From: Palsa-504 sp963834685
GTDB lineage: Bacteria > Actinomycetota > Actinomycetes > Streptosporangiales > Streptosporangiaceae
Length of the DNA: 64,000 nucleotides
Assembly (NCBI GenBank): GCA_963834685.1
Contig: CAWICW010000017.1
Location: 147,332 to 211,331, forward strand
Direction of reading: 5' to 3'
Part shown: one piece after another, positions 8,382 to 15,750 of the stretch
How the letters are laid out: each line of letters begins with the position of its first letter
Numbering within the stretch: position 1 is the stretch's first letter
Made by a program: the position numbers and the translations under genes
Notes under the pieces: generated by a model
What the model was told of the DNA's origin: nothing
Databases searched by the model: none
What the model saw: only the letters and a program-made list of their open reading frames with translations

Positions 8382-9155
8382 CAGGCGCTCGTGCAGGGCC
8401 CGGCTGGCGTCGGCCATCACCGGCCGCACGCCGAGTTCGGTGAGCATGTCCGCGGCCGCCTCCATCTCGGCGGCCCGGCGCACGGCGTGCCGGGCCGTGC
8501 CGTCGACGATCCGCTCCACGCTGTGCGCGTCGGCCTCGGTCAGCTCGGCGGTGATGTGCTCGCGCAGCCATTGCTCATGGCCGACGGCGCGGGCGGCCTC
8601 GAGTGCCTCGACGATGGCCGCCGCCATGCCCTTGTAGAACACGCTGCGCAGCAGTTTCCTGGTGGCCGCGAGCCCAGCCGGCCCGGTCAGCACCTCGATG
8701 CCGGCTCCCAGCGGGGTGAGCAGACGGGCGTAACGTTCGGCGCCGTCCCCGCTGGCCAGCATGGGGACGCGCAGGCCCCGACCGGGGACGGGTGCCATGA
8801 TCGCGACGTCGGCGAAGGGCACGCCGCCGGCTTCGGCGATCCTCGCGAGCTCCCGTTTGAGGCCCGGCGAGGCGGTATTGAGGTCGGCCCACAGGGCGCC
8901 GGGGGCCAGACCGGCCCGCCCGGCCCGGAAGGCGTCCACCGCGGCCTTCGCGCTGTTCACGCTCAGCACCAGGTCCGCACCGCGCGCCGCCTCCGCCTCG
9001 CCGCGGGTGTCGGTGATCCCCGGGCCCGCGGCGACCGCCGGGTCATAGCCGCGTACTAGCGCGCCCGCGGCCAGCAGGTCACGCGCGATCACCGAACCCG
9101 CCTCCCCCAGGCCGAGCACCGCGACGACCAGCGGACGCTCGTCCGGGTTCACCAT
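8361..9155 (-). CDS. NAD(P)-dependent oxidoreductase, 6PGDH/HIBADH-like with DUF1932
   Basis: A 264-residue protein. An N-terminal Rossmann fold begins VVAVLGLGEAGSVIARDL and is followed by the beta-hydroxyacid dehydrogenase pattern (LVLSVN, WADLNTASPG). The C-terminal half is helical, with KLLRSVFYKGMAAAIVEAL, where K is the family's catalytic lysine, as in DUF1932 proteins. It probably oxidises a beta-hydroxy acid in the cytoplasm; the substrate is unknown. Its ATG overlaps the stop of the upstream gene (ATGGTGA), so the two are cotranscribed. Confidence 0.85.
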   Translation of the reverse strand: MVNPDERPLVVAVLGLGEAGSVIARDLLAAGALVRGYDPAVAAGPGITDTRGEAEAARGADLVLSVNSAKAAVDAFRAGRAGLAPGALWADLNTASPGLKRELARIAEAGGVPFADVAIMAPVPGRGLRVPMLASGDGAERYARLLTPLGAGIEVLTGPAGLAATRKLLRSVFYKGMAAAIVEALEAARAVGHEQWLREHITAELTEADAHSVERIVDGTARHAVRRAAEMEAAADMLTELGVRPVMADASRALHERLSGTHHP

Positions 9156-10888
9156 GCGCGCGGTGGCTCGGCGCGGACGCCCGCGCCTTCGGGCGGACCG
9201 GGCTGGCCGCCGGCGGCACCCGCCTCGGGGTGGGCCACGTCGGTTTCGGTGGCCCGACCGTCGCGAGGGCCGGCCACGCCAGGCTGAGCCGGGCCGGACT
9301 GCTGGAAGTAGTCGCTTATCAGCTCGCGCTGCTGGGCCAAGAGCTGATCGAAGTGCTTATCCACGTTCTGCTCGCCGATCGCTTCCGCGGTCAGGTAGAG
9401 ATCCTTGAGCTGCTTGAGCTTGCGCGCCCGCGCCTGCTCCGGTGCCTCCAGGTGGTCGTTGCCGGCCGTACCCGGCGACCTCTGCTCCCGCTCGGTGGGC
9501 GGCTGCTGGCCGGTCGCGCCGGGCGGCGTGCTAGAGGACAACAGTGGCTCGAACGGGCCGCGGGTCTGTTCATGCTCCGGAGCAGGATCCTCCGCCAGCA
9601 GGTCATACCAGTAGGCAGCGTCGTCCGCGGCCGGCCGCCGAGGCGATGACGCCGGTGCCGGCTCGCTGACGTCCCGGTACACGTAAACGTCCCGATCCGC
9701 GGGCCGAGCGGGGTTCGGCCGGTCTCGGCCAGCCGACGGGACCGGGCCGTCCGTGGACCGGATGACTTGCGCGTAGCCGCCGTCGAAGAGTGCCCCGGGG
9801 GCCGGGCCTGGTCCTGCCGAGGCACCCGGGGTTCCCGGTCCCGCAGGGCCGGGAGGCGCCGGCCGCCGCCCGGCGGATGGACCGTAGCCGGGGACGGCCG
9901 ACGGCCGGCCGGTTCCGCTCTCCGGCCCCAGGCCGGACGGCCCAGGGCGCGCGGCGCGGGAGGGATGGACGGGTTCGAAGGGCGGTCCCTGAGCATCGGG
10001 CCGCCACCCCTCGCGGGGCGGGGCTGCGTCACGCGCGGGGTTCCCGGGCCGCGGCGCCGCGCCCGGGCGCGGCGGCGGAGCCTCGCGAGGCGGCGGGCCC
10101 TCCCGGAACGGGAAGCCTTGACGGGCAGCCGGGGTCTCACGGGGCGGGAAGCCTTGACGGGCAGCCGGGGTCTCACGGGGCGGGAACGCTTCGCGCGGCG
10201 GGAACGCCTCACCTGGCCTCATCCGCCCCGGGGATGACATGGGCGGCTGGGGCGGCCGACCACTCTGGCCCGGCGGCCCCCAACCGGCGCCCGCCCCCGG
10301 GGCCGGGTGCGCTCCGGGCTGATATCCGGGCCGCGGTGGCCCGCTCCCCATGCGCCCCGCCTCGGGCCGCGCCTCGCTCGGCCTGCCGCGAGATGCGCCG
10401 CCCGCCGTCGGCGGCCGGAACCCCGCCTCTCGAGCGCCTTGGGACCCCGGGGCTCGCATGGCCCCCTGCGCAGCGTCGAAGCCGGGGGATCGGGCCGCGC
10501 CGACCGCGGAGCCTGGCGTGCGCGCGTCGCGGGGAACGTCGATCAGGCCACCCGGCGAATACACGCTCGTCGGTTTCAGCACCCCTCGCCGTTCCCGGCC
10601 CGGCCCGGCGTACGCCCCCGCCCGGTGCCGGTGACCGGCGGGGCGGCGGCGCGACCTCCCGGTCCGGGTGAACGCGAAAACCAGCAGGGTCACCAAGCCC
10701 ACCGCAAAGCCCGCCACGCCCAGAGCCACGCCCAGGCTGGTGACATGACTGCCGGGGCGCCTGCCGGTCAGGTGGGTAGCCGTGCTCGCCACCACGAGAA
10801 TCCCGCCCGCCGTGACCATCACGGCGCTGATCACCACGAGGGTAATGACAAGCTGCGCCCTTCCGGCAGGGGCGGTATCGGAGCGCAC
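9149..10888 (-). CDS. Proline/arginine-rich protein with two N-terminal membrane helices, hypothetical
   Basis: A 579-residue protein starting at GTG 10888. Residues about 12-38 and 48-73 are hydrophobic helices; the next 400 residues are disordered and rich in Pro, Gly, Ala and Arg, with an internal 12-residue repeat (ETPAARQGFPPR). The last 110 residues contain an amphipathic helical segment (ARKLKQLKDLYLTAEAIGEQ, then FDQLLAQQRELISDYFQ). I recognise the general type, a membrane-anchored protein with a long disordered tail, but no family with a known function. It is coupled to the downstream dehydrogenase by overlap. Confidence 0.75.
   Translation of the reverse strand: MRSDTAPAGRAQLVITLVVISAVMVTAGGILVVASTATHLTGRRPGSHVTSLGVALGVAGFAVGLVTLLVFAFTRTGRSRRRPAGHRHRAGAYAGPGRERRGVLKPTSVYSPGGLIDVPRDARTPGSAVGAARSPGFDAAQGAMRAPGSQGAREAGFRPPTAGGASRGRPSEARPEAGRMGSGPPRPGYQPGAHPAPGAGAGWGPPGQSGRPPQPPMSSPGRMRPGEAFPPREAFPPRETPAARQGFPPRETPAARQGFPFREGPPPREAPPPRPGAAPRPGNPARDAAPPREGWRPDAQGPPFEPVHPSRAARPGPSGLGPESGTGRPSAVPGYGPSAGRRPAPPGPAGPGTPGASAGPGPAPGALFDGGYAQVIRSTDGPVPSAGRDRPNPARPADRDVYVYRDVSEPAPASSPRRPAADDAAYWYDLLAEDPAPEHEQTRGPFEPLLSSSTPPGATGQQPPTEREQRSPGTAGNDHLEAPEQARARKLKQLKDLYLTAEAIGEQNVDKHFDQLLAQQRELISDYFQQSGPAQPGVAGPRDGRATETDVAHPEAGAAGGQPGPPEGAGVRAEPPRAW
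10110..10181 (-). repeat. Two perfect tandem copies of a 36-base unit within the proline-rich gene
   Basis: Copies at 10110-10145 and 10146-10181 are identical; a degenerate third begins at 10182. The period is a multiple of three and encodes a 12-residue repeat in the disordered region, so copy number could change without breaking the frame. Confidence 0.9.
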
Positions 10889-11033
10889 CGCTCAACGATC
10901 GCATCGCGGTTTGCGCCCCGCAAGCCATACGGGCAGGTCCGCCCATTTCGACTTGCCTTTCAGGACGGTCACCCCGGGGCCTTCGCGCGGGCCGCAGCCG
11001 CCCCCTGCACCACGCTGGCGATACGTTAGGACC

Positions 11034-11849
11034 ATGATCACTCAGGCGGACAAGGCGCGGCAGTTCCTGTCCCTGCACCGGCCGGGCGAACCCCTCCTAC
11101 TGCCGAATCCGTGGGACCTCGGCTCGGCGAGACTGCTCGCGTCCCTGGGATTCCAGGCGCTGGCCACCACGAGTTCCGGCTTCGCGGCCTCGCTGGGCCG
11201 CAACGACGGCTCGGTGAGCAGGGAGGAGGCCCTGATTCACGGCGCGGTCATCGTCGCGGCGACCGACCTGCCGGTCTCAGCCGACCTGGAGAACGCCTTC
11301 GCCGACGAGCCGGCCGCCGTCGCGGAGACCATCCGGCTGGCCATCGAGGTCGGCCTCGCGGGCGGCTCGGTGGAGGACTTCACCGGACGCGAGGACGACC
11401 CGATCTACGACCTCCGGTTCGCGGCCGAGCGGGTCTCCGCGGCGGCGCAGGCCGCCCACGCGGGCCCGGTTCCCTTCGTGCTCACCGCCCGCGCCGAGAA
11501 CTACCTGCACGGACGACCGGACCTAGGCGACACGATCGCCAGGTTGCAGGCCTACCAGGAGGCAGGCGCCGACGTCCTCTACGCTCCCGGCCTGCGCGAC
11601 ATCTCCGACATTCGCCAGCTGATCCGCGAGGTCGACCGGCCGGTCAACATGCTCGCCATCGGCGGCGCGCCTCCCGTCTCTGAACTGGCCGAGGCCGGCA
11701 CGAGCCGGATCTCGGTCGGCGGCTCGTTCGCATTCACCGCGCTGGGCGCCCTGGTCAGCGCCGCCACCGAACTACGGGACCAGGGCACCTACGGCTATCA
11801 GGCGGCCAGTGCCGTCGGGCGGCAAGCCACCCTGCGCGCCTTCGGCTGA
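11034..11849 (+). CDS. Isocitrate lyase/PEP mutase superfamily protein
   Basis: A 271-residue TIM-barrel protein starting at ATG 11034. It has the PEP mutase/ICL pattern: PNPWDLGSARLLASLGFQA at the start, PVSADLENAFADE (metal-binding acidic strand), GLAGGSVEDFTGR, and VLTARAENYLHGRPDL. The isocitrate-lyase KKCGH motif is absent; the length and pattern fit the subgroup annotated as carboxyphosphonoenolpyruvate phosphonomutase or oxaloacetate-decarboxylase-like. The reaction is unproven. It diverges from the proline-rich gene with a 145-base spacer. Confidence 0.85.
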   Translation: MITQADKARQFLSLHRPGEPLLLPNPWDLGSARLLASLGFQALATTSSGFAASLGRNDGSVSREEALIHGAVIVAATDLPVSADLENAFADEPAAVAETIRLAIEVGLAGGSVEDFTGREDDPIYDLRFAAERVSAAAQAAHAGPVPFVLTARAENYLHGRPDLGDTIARLQAYQEAGADVLYAPGLRDISDIRQLIREVDRPVNMLAIGGAPPVSELAEAGTSRISVGGSFAFTALGALVSAATELRDQGTYGYQAASAVGRQATLRAFG

Positions 11850-11869
11850 CGGGCGGATCGCGGGACCGG

Positions 11870-12799
11870 CTAGAGCTGCGGCACCACGTCCGACGCGATC
11901 AGGGCCAGATGATCCAGGTCGCCCAGATCAAGCACCTGCAGGTAGACCCGCTCCGCCCCGATCTCGGCGAATTCCGCGATCTTGGCCGCGACTTCTCCGG
12001 GCGTCCCACCCAGGCCGTGTTCGCGAATCTCGGCGGGCTCTTGGCCGATCGCCGCGGCCCGGCGGCGGAATTCGGCTTCGTCCTTCCCGCAGCACACCGT
12101 CTGCGCGACCGAATAGGTCATGGACGCGGGGTAGCGCCCGGCGGCCTCGCAGGCCTCGCGGACGCGCGCGAACCCGGCCGCTGAATCCGGCACCGACCGG
12201 AACGGCACGTTGAACTCGTCCGCGAACCTGGCCGCCAGCCGGGGCGTGCGGCGGGCACCCGAGCCGCCGAGCAGCACCGGCGGGCGCGGCCGCTGAGCGG
12301 GCTTCGGCAGTGCGGGCGAGTCTGTCACCTGGTAGTGCGCTCCGTCGAAGGAGAACGTCTCGCCATCGGCCGTCCCCCACAGCCCGGTGATGATGGCGAG
12401 TTGCTCCTCCAGCACATCGAAGCGCTCGCCCAGCGGCGGGAACGGGATGCCGTAGGCGGCGTGCTCGGTCTCGTACCAGCCCGTGCCGAGGCCGAACTCG
12501 ACCCGGCCGCCGCTCATCTGGTCCACCTGCGCCACCGTGATCGCGAGCGGACCGGGCAGCCGGAACGTCGCCGCGCTCATCAGCGTCCCGAGCCTGACGC
12601 GGCTGGTCTCGACGGCCAGGCCCGCCAGCGTCGCCCACGCGTCGGTCGGGCCGGGCAGCCCGGAGACATCGCCCATCTTCAGGTAGTGGTCGGACCTGAA
12701 GAACGCGTCGAACCCGAGTTCCTCGGCGGCCACCGCCACGTTCCGCAGCGTCTGGTAGTCGGCGCCCTGCTGCGGCTCGGTGAAGATCCGGTATTTCAT
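11870..12799 (-). CDS. LLM-class (luciferase-like) F420-dependent oxidoreductase
   Basis: A 309-residue luciferase-family TIM barrel with FFRSDHYLKMGDVSG, SRVRLGTLMSAATFRLPGPL, MSGGRVEFGLGTGWYETEH and RPPVLLGGSGARRTPRLAARFAD (two parts of one conserved stretch). It belongs to the same broad family as the gene at 7524 but is only distantly similar, so it is not a recent duplicate. It probably uses F420; substrate unknown. Its ATG overlaps the stop of the small gene upstream by four bases. Confidence 0.88.
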   Translation of the reverse strand: MKYRIFTEPQQGADYQTLRNVAVAAEELGFDAFFRSDHYLKMGDVSGLPGPTDAWATLAGLAVETSRVRLGTLMSAATFRLPGPLAITVAQVDQMSGGRVEFGLGTGWYETEHAAYGIPFPPLGERFDVLEEQLAIITGLWGTADGETFSFDGAHYQVTDSPALPKPAQRPRPPVLLGGSGARRTPRLAARFADEFNVPFRSVPDSAAGFARVREACEAAGRYPASMTYSVAQTVCCGKDEAEFRRRAAAIGQEPAEIREHGLGGTPGEVAAKIAEFAEIGAERVYLQVLDLGDLDHLALIASDVVPQL

Positions 12800-13101
12800 G
12801 CCCCCATCCTGCCAGGCCCCCGCCGATCATCGGGATCGGACGGCGCGAAGAACCGGTTCCAGGTCACCTTGCCCGCCCCGGTGAGCTGACCCAGCCAGCC
12901 CACCCCGGTCCGCACGTAGCACGGAGCCAGCGTGCGCGGCGCCATGGCTGGCCGCACCGCTTCGATGATGACCACGTTGGCCTGGCCCGAGCCGAGGCAT
13001 TCCTCGCCCGCTCGCATGGCCCGGCCACGGTCGTCGGTAACGCCCATGGCGACTGACGATTCGGACGCGCCGCTGAGCGCCGTCCACGAGTAGAAGATCA
13101 T
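12796..13101 (-). CDS. Small hypothetical protein coupled to the LLM oxidoreductase
   Basis: A 101-residue protein that I do not recognise by function. It begins MIFYSWTALSGASES and contains RAGEECLGSGQANVVIIEAV and RTLAPCYVRTGVGWLG. It has no membrane helix or signal peptide. It is probably real because its stop overlaps the next start (ATGA), its codon third positions are GC-rich, and it faces a GntR gene with a shared regulatory region. Small proteins of this look occur next to short GntR/HTH regulators in actinomycetes. Confidence 0.6.
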   Translation of the reverse strand: MIFYSWTALSGASESSVAMGVTDDRGRAMRAGEECLGSGQANVVIIEAVRPAMAPRTLAPCYVRTGVGWLGQLTGAGKVTWNRFFAPSDPDDRRGPGRMGA

Positions 13102-13176
13102 GACCTGCCCTGGATTCTGGCTCCGCGCGGTTTCGGGGTCCGTAGCGCCCTGACAGTTTCAGACGTTAACGCACTA

Positions 13177-13205
13177 TTGACTCCTCGTCTAATCTCGACT
13201 AGTGT
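13177..13205 (+). promoter_or_regulatory. Predicted sigma-70-type promoter of the GntR-adk operon
   Basis: TTGACT at 13177-13182 and TAGTGT at 13200-13205 are separated by 17 bases, a good vegetative promoter for an actinomycete. Transcription would start near 13212, immediately before the palindrome at 13216. Confidence 0.65.
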
Positions 13206-13215
13206 CGAAGCGTTG

Positions 13216-13237
13216 CGATTGGCAATATTGCCAATCG
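13216..13237. promoter_or_regulatory. Perfect 22-bp palindrome, probable GntR operator
   Basis: Halves CGATTGGCAAT and ATTGCCAATCG are exact reverse complements with no spacer. It lies 4-26 bases after the predicted transcription start and 15 bases before the regulator's GTG, a position where bound protein would block initiation. It probably mediates autoregulation and may also act on the leftward small gene whose start is 115 bases away. Confidence 0.75.
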
Positions 13238-13251
13238 AGTACGGTACGAGA

Positions 13252-13506
13252 GTGTCGATAAGTGACGAATCGGACCCAAGAGCCTATGTGCGCTTGGCCG
13301 CCCTGTTGCGCCGGCAGATTGCCGAGGGAACCCTCGCGCCCGGCATGCCGACGCCGTCCATCACTACCTTGAGCCAGCAGTACGGGCACGCCCGGCAGAC
13401 GTGCGCCAAGGCGCTGCGGGTGCTGGAAGACGAAGGCCTGCTCGTCCGCATCCCCGGGCTCGGCTACTACGTTAAGGGAACGGCCAGCACCCAGACGCCC
13501 GCCTAG
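13252..13506 (+). CDS. Short GntR-family winged-helix regulator
   Basis: An 84-residue protein starting at GTG 13252. It is almost only the winged helix: RLAALLRRQIAEGTLAPG, then PSITTLSQQYGHARQTCAKAL and a wing ending RIPGLGYYVKG. There is no C-terminal ligand domain, as in the short KorSA/YtrA-like GntR proteins. An earlier in-frame ATG at 13177 overlaps the promoter and would span the palindrome, so the GTG is preferred. The adk-like gene follows after eight bases and is probably cotranscribed. Confidence 0.82.
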   Translation: MSISDESDPRAYVRLAALLRRQIAEGTLAPGMPTPSITTLSQQYGHARQTCAKALRVLEDEGLLVRIPGLGYYVKGTASTQTPA

Positions 13507-13514
13507 CTGGAGGC

Positions 13515-14072
13515 ATGTTGAGGCTACTGCTGGTCGGTTCGCCTGGCGGCGGCAAGGGGACGCAGGGCAAGGCGCTGGCCTCGCTCTACGGCGTCGAGCA
13601 CATCTCCTCCGGGGAGGTGCTGCGGGCCGAGGTCCGGGCCGGCACTCCTCTCGGCCGCGAGGTCGCCGCTTTCCAGCGGCGCGGCGACCTGGTCCCGGAC
13701 CAGATCGTCTTCGACCTGCTCATCCCCGCCGTCGCCGCCGCCACCGCTCGAGGCGGCTACATCCTGGACGGCTTCCCCCGCACCGTCCCCCAGGCCCTGC
13801 AGGCCGCCGACGTCGCCCGGCGGCTCGACCTGACCCTGGACGCCGCCATCTACCTGAGCGTGCCCGAACCGGTTCTGCTGCAGCGACTGCAGGCCCGGGC
13901 CCGCCCGGACGACTCGGCAGACGTCATCAAGCACCGGCTCGAGGTGTTCACCGAGACCACCAGCCCCCTCATCGCCTACTACCGGCAGCGAGGCATCCTG
14001 CTGGAAGTGGACGGTGACCAGCCCCCCGAGGTGATCACTGCCGAGATCCAGGCCCGCCTGGCTGACCGGTGA
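13515..14072 (+). CDS. Adenylate kinase-like nucleoside monophosphate kinase, short LID
   Basis: A 185-residue protein with an adenylate-kinase P-loop (GSPGGGKGT), the NMP-binding stretch EHISSGEVLRAEV and the DGFPRTVPQA motif. The LID region is reduced to ARARPDDSADVIKHRLEVF: the zinc-ribbon cysteines and about 28 residues of long-form Adk are missing. It would phosphorylate AMP or another NMP using ATP in the cytoplasm. A second, housekeeping adk in the ribosomal-protein operon is expected elsewhere. GGAGGC precedes the ATG. Its end overlaps the RNA methyltransferase gene by 38 bases. Confidence 0.85.
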   Translation: MLRLLLVGSPGGGKGTQGKALASLYGVEHISSGEVLRAEVRAGTPLGREVAAFQRRGDLVPDQIVFDLLIPAVAAATARGGYILDGFPRTVPQALQAADVARRLDLTLDAAIYLSVPEPVLLQRLQARARPDDSADVIKHRLEVFTETTSPLIAYYRQRGILLEVDGDQPPEVITAEIQARLADR

Positions 14073-15420
14073 CCCCGCCCGCGGTCAGGATCGCGACGCA
14101 CTCAACGTGGTGGGTCATGGGGAACGCGTCGAAGGCGCGCAGGCCGTCCAGCGACCAGCCTCGTCCGGCCAGCAGCCCGATGTCACGGGCCATCGTGGCC
14201 GGGTCGCAGGAGACGTAGGCGAAGCGACCGACCCCGTTCTGGCCCGCGCTGAGGTACTCGATGACCTCGCGGGCCAGCCCGGATCGGGGTGGGTCGGCCA
14301 CCGCCAGCCGCGCGGGAGGGAGGCCGCCCCGTGCGATGCCCTCGCGGGGGGGTCTGGGGGGGTCGACCCCCCGGGCTAGCACCGCCGCCACGTCGCCCTT
14401 GTGCACCCGGGCCCAGGGCCACTCCCGCAGGTTGTGCCGAGCGTCACGGACCGCAGCGTCGTCAGCCTCGACGCCGACGACCATCCCGCCCGGGCCGACC
14501 GCCGAGGCCAGGACCCCGGCGAACAGGCCCGCGCCGCAGTACAGGTCCAGCGCCACGTCACCCGGCCGGGGCTCGAGGCCGGCGAGGACGGCGCTGGTCA
14601 GCACGTCCGCCGCGGCCGGATGCACCTGCCAGAACGCTCCCGCGCTGACGCGCCAGTCCCGGCCCGCCGCGTGCTGGCTGAGGTAGCCCCGGCCGCGCAC
14701 CGGGGTCAGGCGGCGGTTTTGGGGTCCGGCCCGGCGGAGGACCGTATCGGCGGGGATCTGCTCGGTTGATGTTCCCGCATGCCGGCCTGGCGAGACGATT
14801 ACGGCCCGTTCTCCCGATCCGGTGGCCACCAGGGCCTCGACCGAGGCCTCCCCGGGCCACCGGCGGCCGGTAAGGTCCAGGTCGGTGATGGCCGGGTGGG
14901 CGATCAGGCACTCCCCCACGTCGATGATCCGGTGCGACCGGTGCGCACGCAACCCGGCGACGCCGTCGTCCCGTACCGCGAACTGGACGCGGGTGCGCCA
15001 GCCCAGGCCTGCTCCGCGGCTCTGGTCGCCGTCCTGGTCACCTGGCAAGGCTTCCACCGTGACCTCGTGGTCCAGGCCCGCCATCCGCCGCAGCTGCTGC
15101 CGGATCACCGCGGCCTTGAGCGCGCGCTGGGCGGGCAACGTGGCGTGCTGCCAGTCGCAGCCGCCGCAGCCGCCGGGCCTCGCGTACGGGCAGGGCGGCG
15201 CGATCCGGTCGGGCGACGCGGCCAGGATCTCCACCGCCTCGGCCCGCGCGAGCCGGGACGTGACCTCGGTAACGCGGGCCAACACCCGCTCGCCCGGCAG
15301 CGCATGGCGCACGAACAGCACCGGTCCGTCGGCCGGCCGCGCGACGCACCATCCGCCGTGCGCCGCTTCTACCGTCGTCAGCTCCACGACCTGACCGGGG
15401 GTGTAACTCAAAGGGACCAT
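14035..15420 (-). CDS. TRAM-domain class I SAM-dependent RNA m5U methyltransferase (TrmA/RlmD-like)
   Basis: A 461-residue protein: TRAM domain at residues 1-65, a cluster region CPYARPGGCGGCDWQH plus a later Cys in DVGECLIAHP that could bind an Fe-S cluster, the methyltransferase motif LDLYCGAGLFAGVLA, the VADPPRSGLA motif and the catalytic-cysteine motif YVSCDPATMARD. Such enzymes methylate uridine in tRNA or rRNA; the exact site cannot be told. A low-complexity insertion (ARGVDPPRPPREGIARGG), encoded by runs of G and C, sits just before VADPPR. Its position next to paired TrkA genes is usual for actinomycetes. Confidence 0.88.
   Translation of the reverse strand: MVPLSYTPGQVVELTTVEAAHGGWCVARPADGPVLFVRHALPGERVLARVTEVTSRLARAEAVEILAASPDRIAPPCPYARPGGCGGCDWQHATLPAQRALKAAVIRQQLRRMAGLDHEVTVEALPGDQDGDQSRGAGLGWRTRVQFAVRDDGVAGLRAHRSHRIIDVGECLIAHPAITDLDLTGRRWPGEASVEALVATGSGERAVIVSPGRHAGTSTEQIPADTVLRRAGPQNRRLTPVRGRGYLSQHAAGRDWRVSAGAFWQVHPAAADVLTSAVLAGLEPRPGDVALDLYCGAGLFAGVLASAVGPGGMVVGVEADDAAVRDARHNLREWPWARVHKGDVAAVLARGVDPPRPPREGIARGGLPPARLAVADPPRSGLAREVIEYLSAGQNGVGRFAYVSCDPATMARDIGLLAGRGWSLDGLRAFDAFPMTHHVECVAILTAGGVTGQPGGPGSRQ
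14346..14372. repeat. G7-TCT-G7 / TCGA / C6 element inside the RNA methyltransferase gene
   Basis: Two runs of seven G separated by TCT are followed by TCGA and six C; GGGGGGTCGACCCCCC (14357-14372) is a perfect 16-bp palindrome. It encodes a local low-complexity insertion. The same design, G-run/TCG(A or T)/C-run, recurs in the intergenic hairpin at 30444. Confidence 0.7.
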
Positions 15421-15750
15421 GGCGTGAAGACCCTACCTTCGAGCCGGTAGGGGACACGTCGCTTCAGTTCCTTCGCCTGCCCGTGATCGTCGATAGAATG
15501 TTTGAATGTAACGCTACCGCCTGGCACCTACCGGCGTACAGGAAACAGTCCCGCGGGATCATTGCTGGTACGCCCGTTACGTGTGGAATCTCGCGGCCGG
15601 GCAATACCCGGCCTGCGAACCGCGAACCTCAACTACTGTTCCAATCGGCGCAGTAGCTTCAATCTCTGCTTCAGTGGAGAGGATGCCAAGCGAGGGAATA
15701 CCTTTGGCGAGGCGCCCCCGATCGGGGACCGGCTCATCTGGAGGACGGTC
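15421..15750. promoter_or_regulatory. 330-base divergent leader between RNA methyltransferase and trkA
   Basis: No gene is supported here. Two hairpins are visible: CCCTACC/GGTAGGG at 15431-15452, in the leader of the leftward gene, and GGCCGGG-CAATA-CCCGGCC at 15595-15613, in the leader of trkA. The region is less GC-rich than its neighbours. An APC-type permease gene, often found between these genes in related genomes, is absent. A structured leader is possible but no known riboswitch consensus was recognised. Confidence 0.45.

Noticed and set aside
15421..15750. Possible c-di-AMP riboswitch before trkA
   Set aside because: The hairpins do not match the conserved bases of that riboswitch as I know it; kept only as an unexplained leader.
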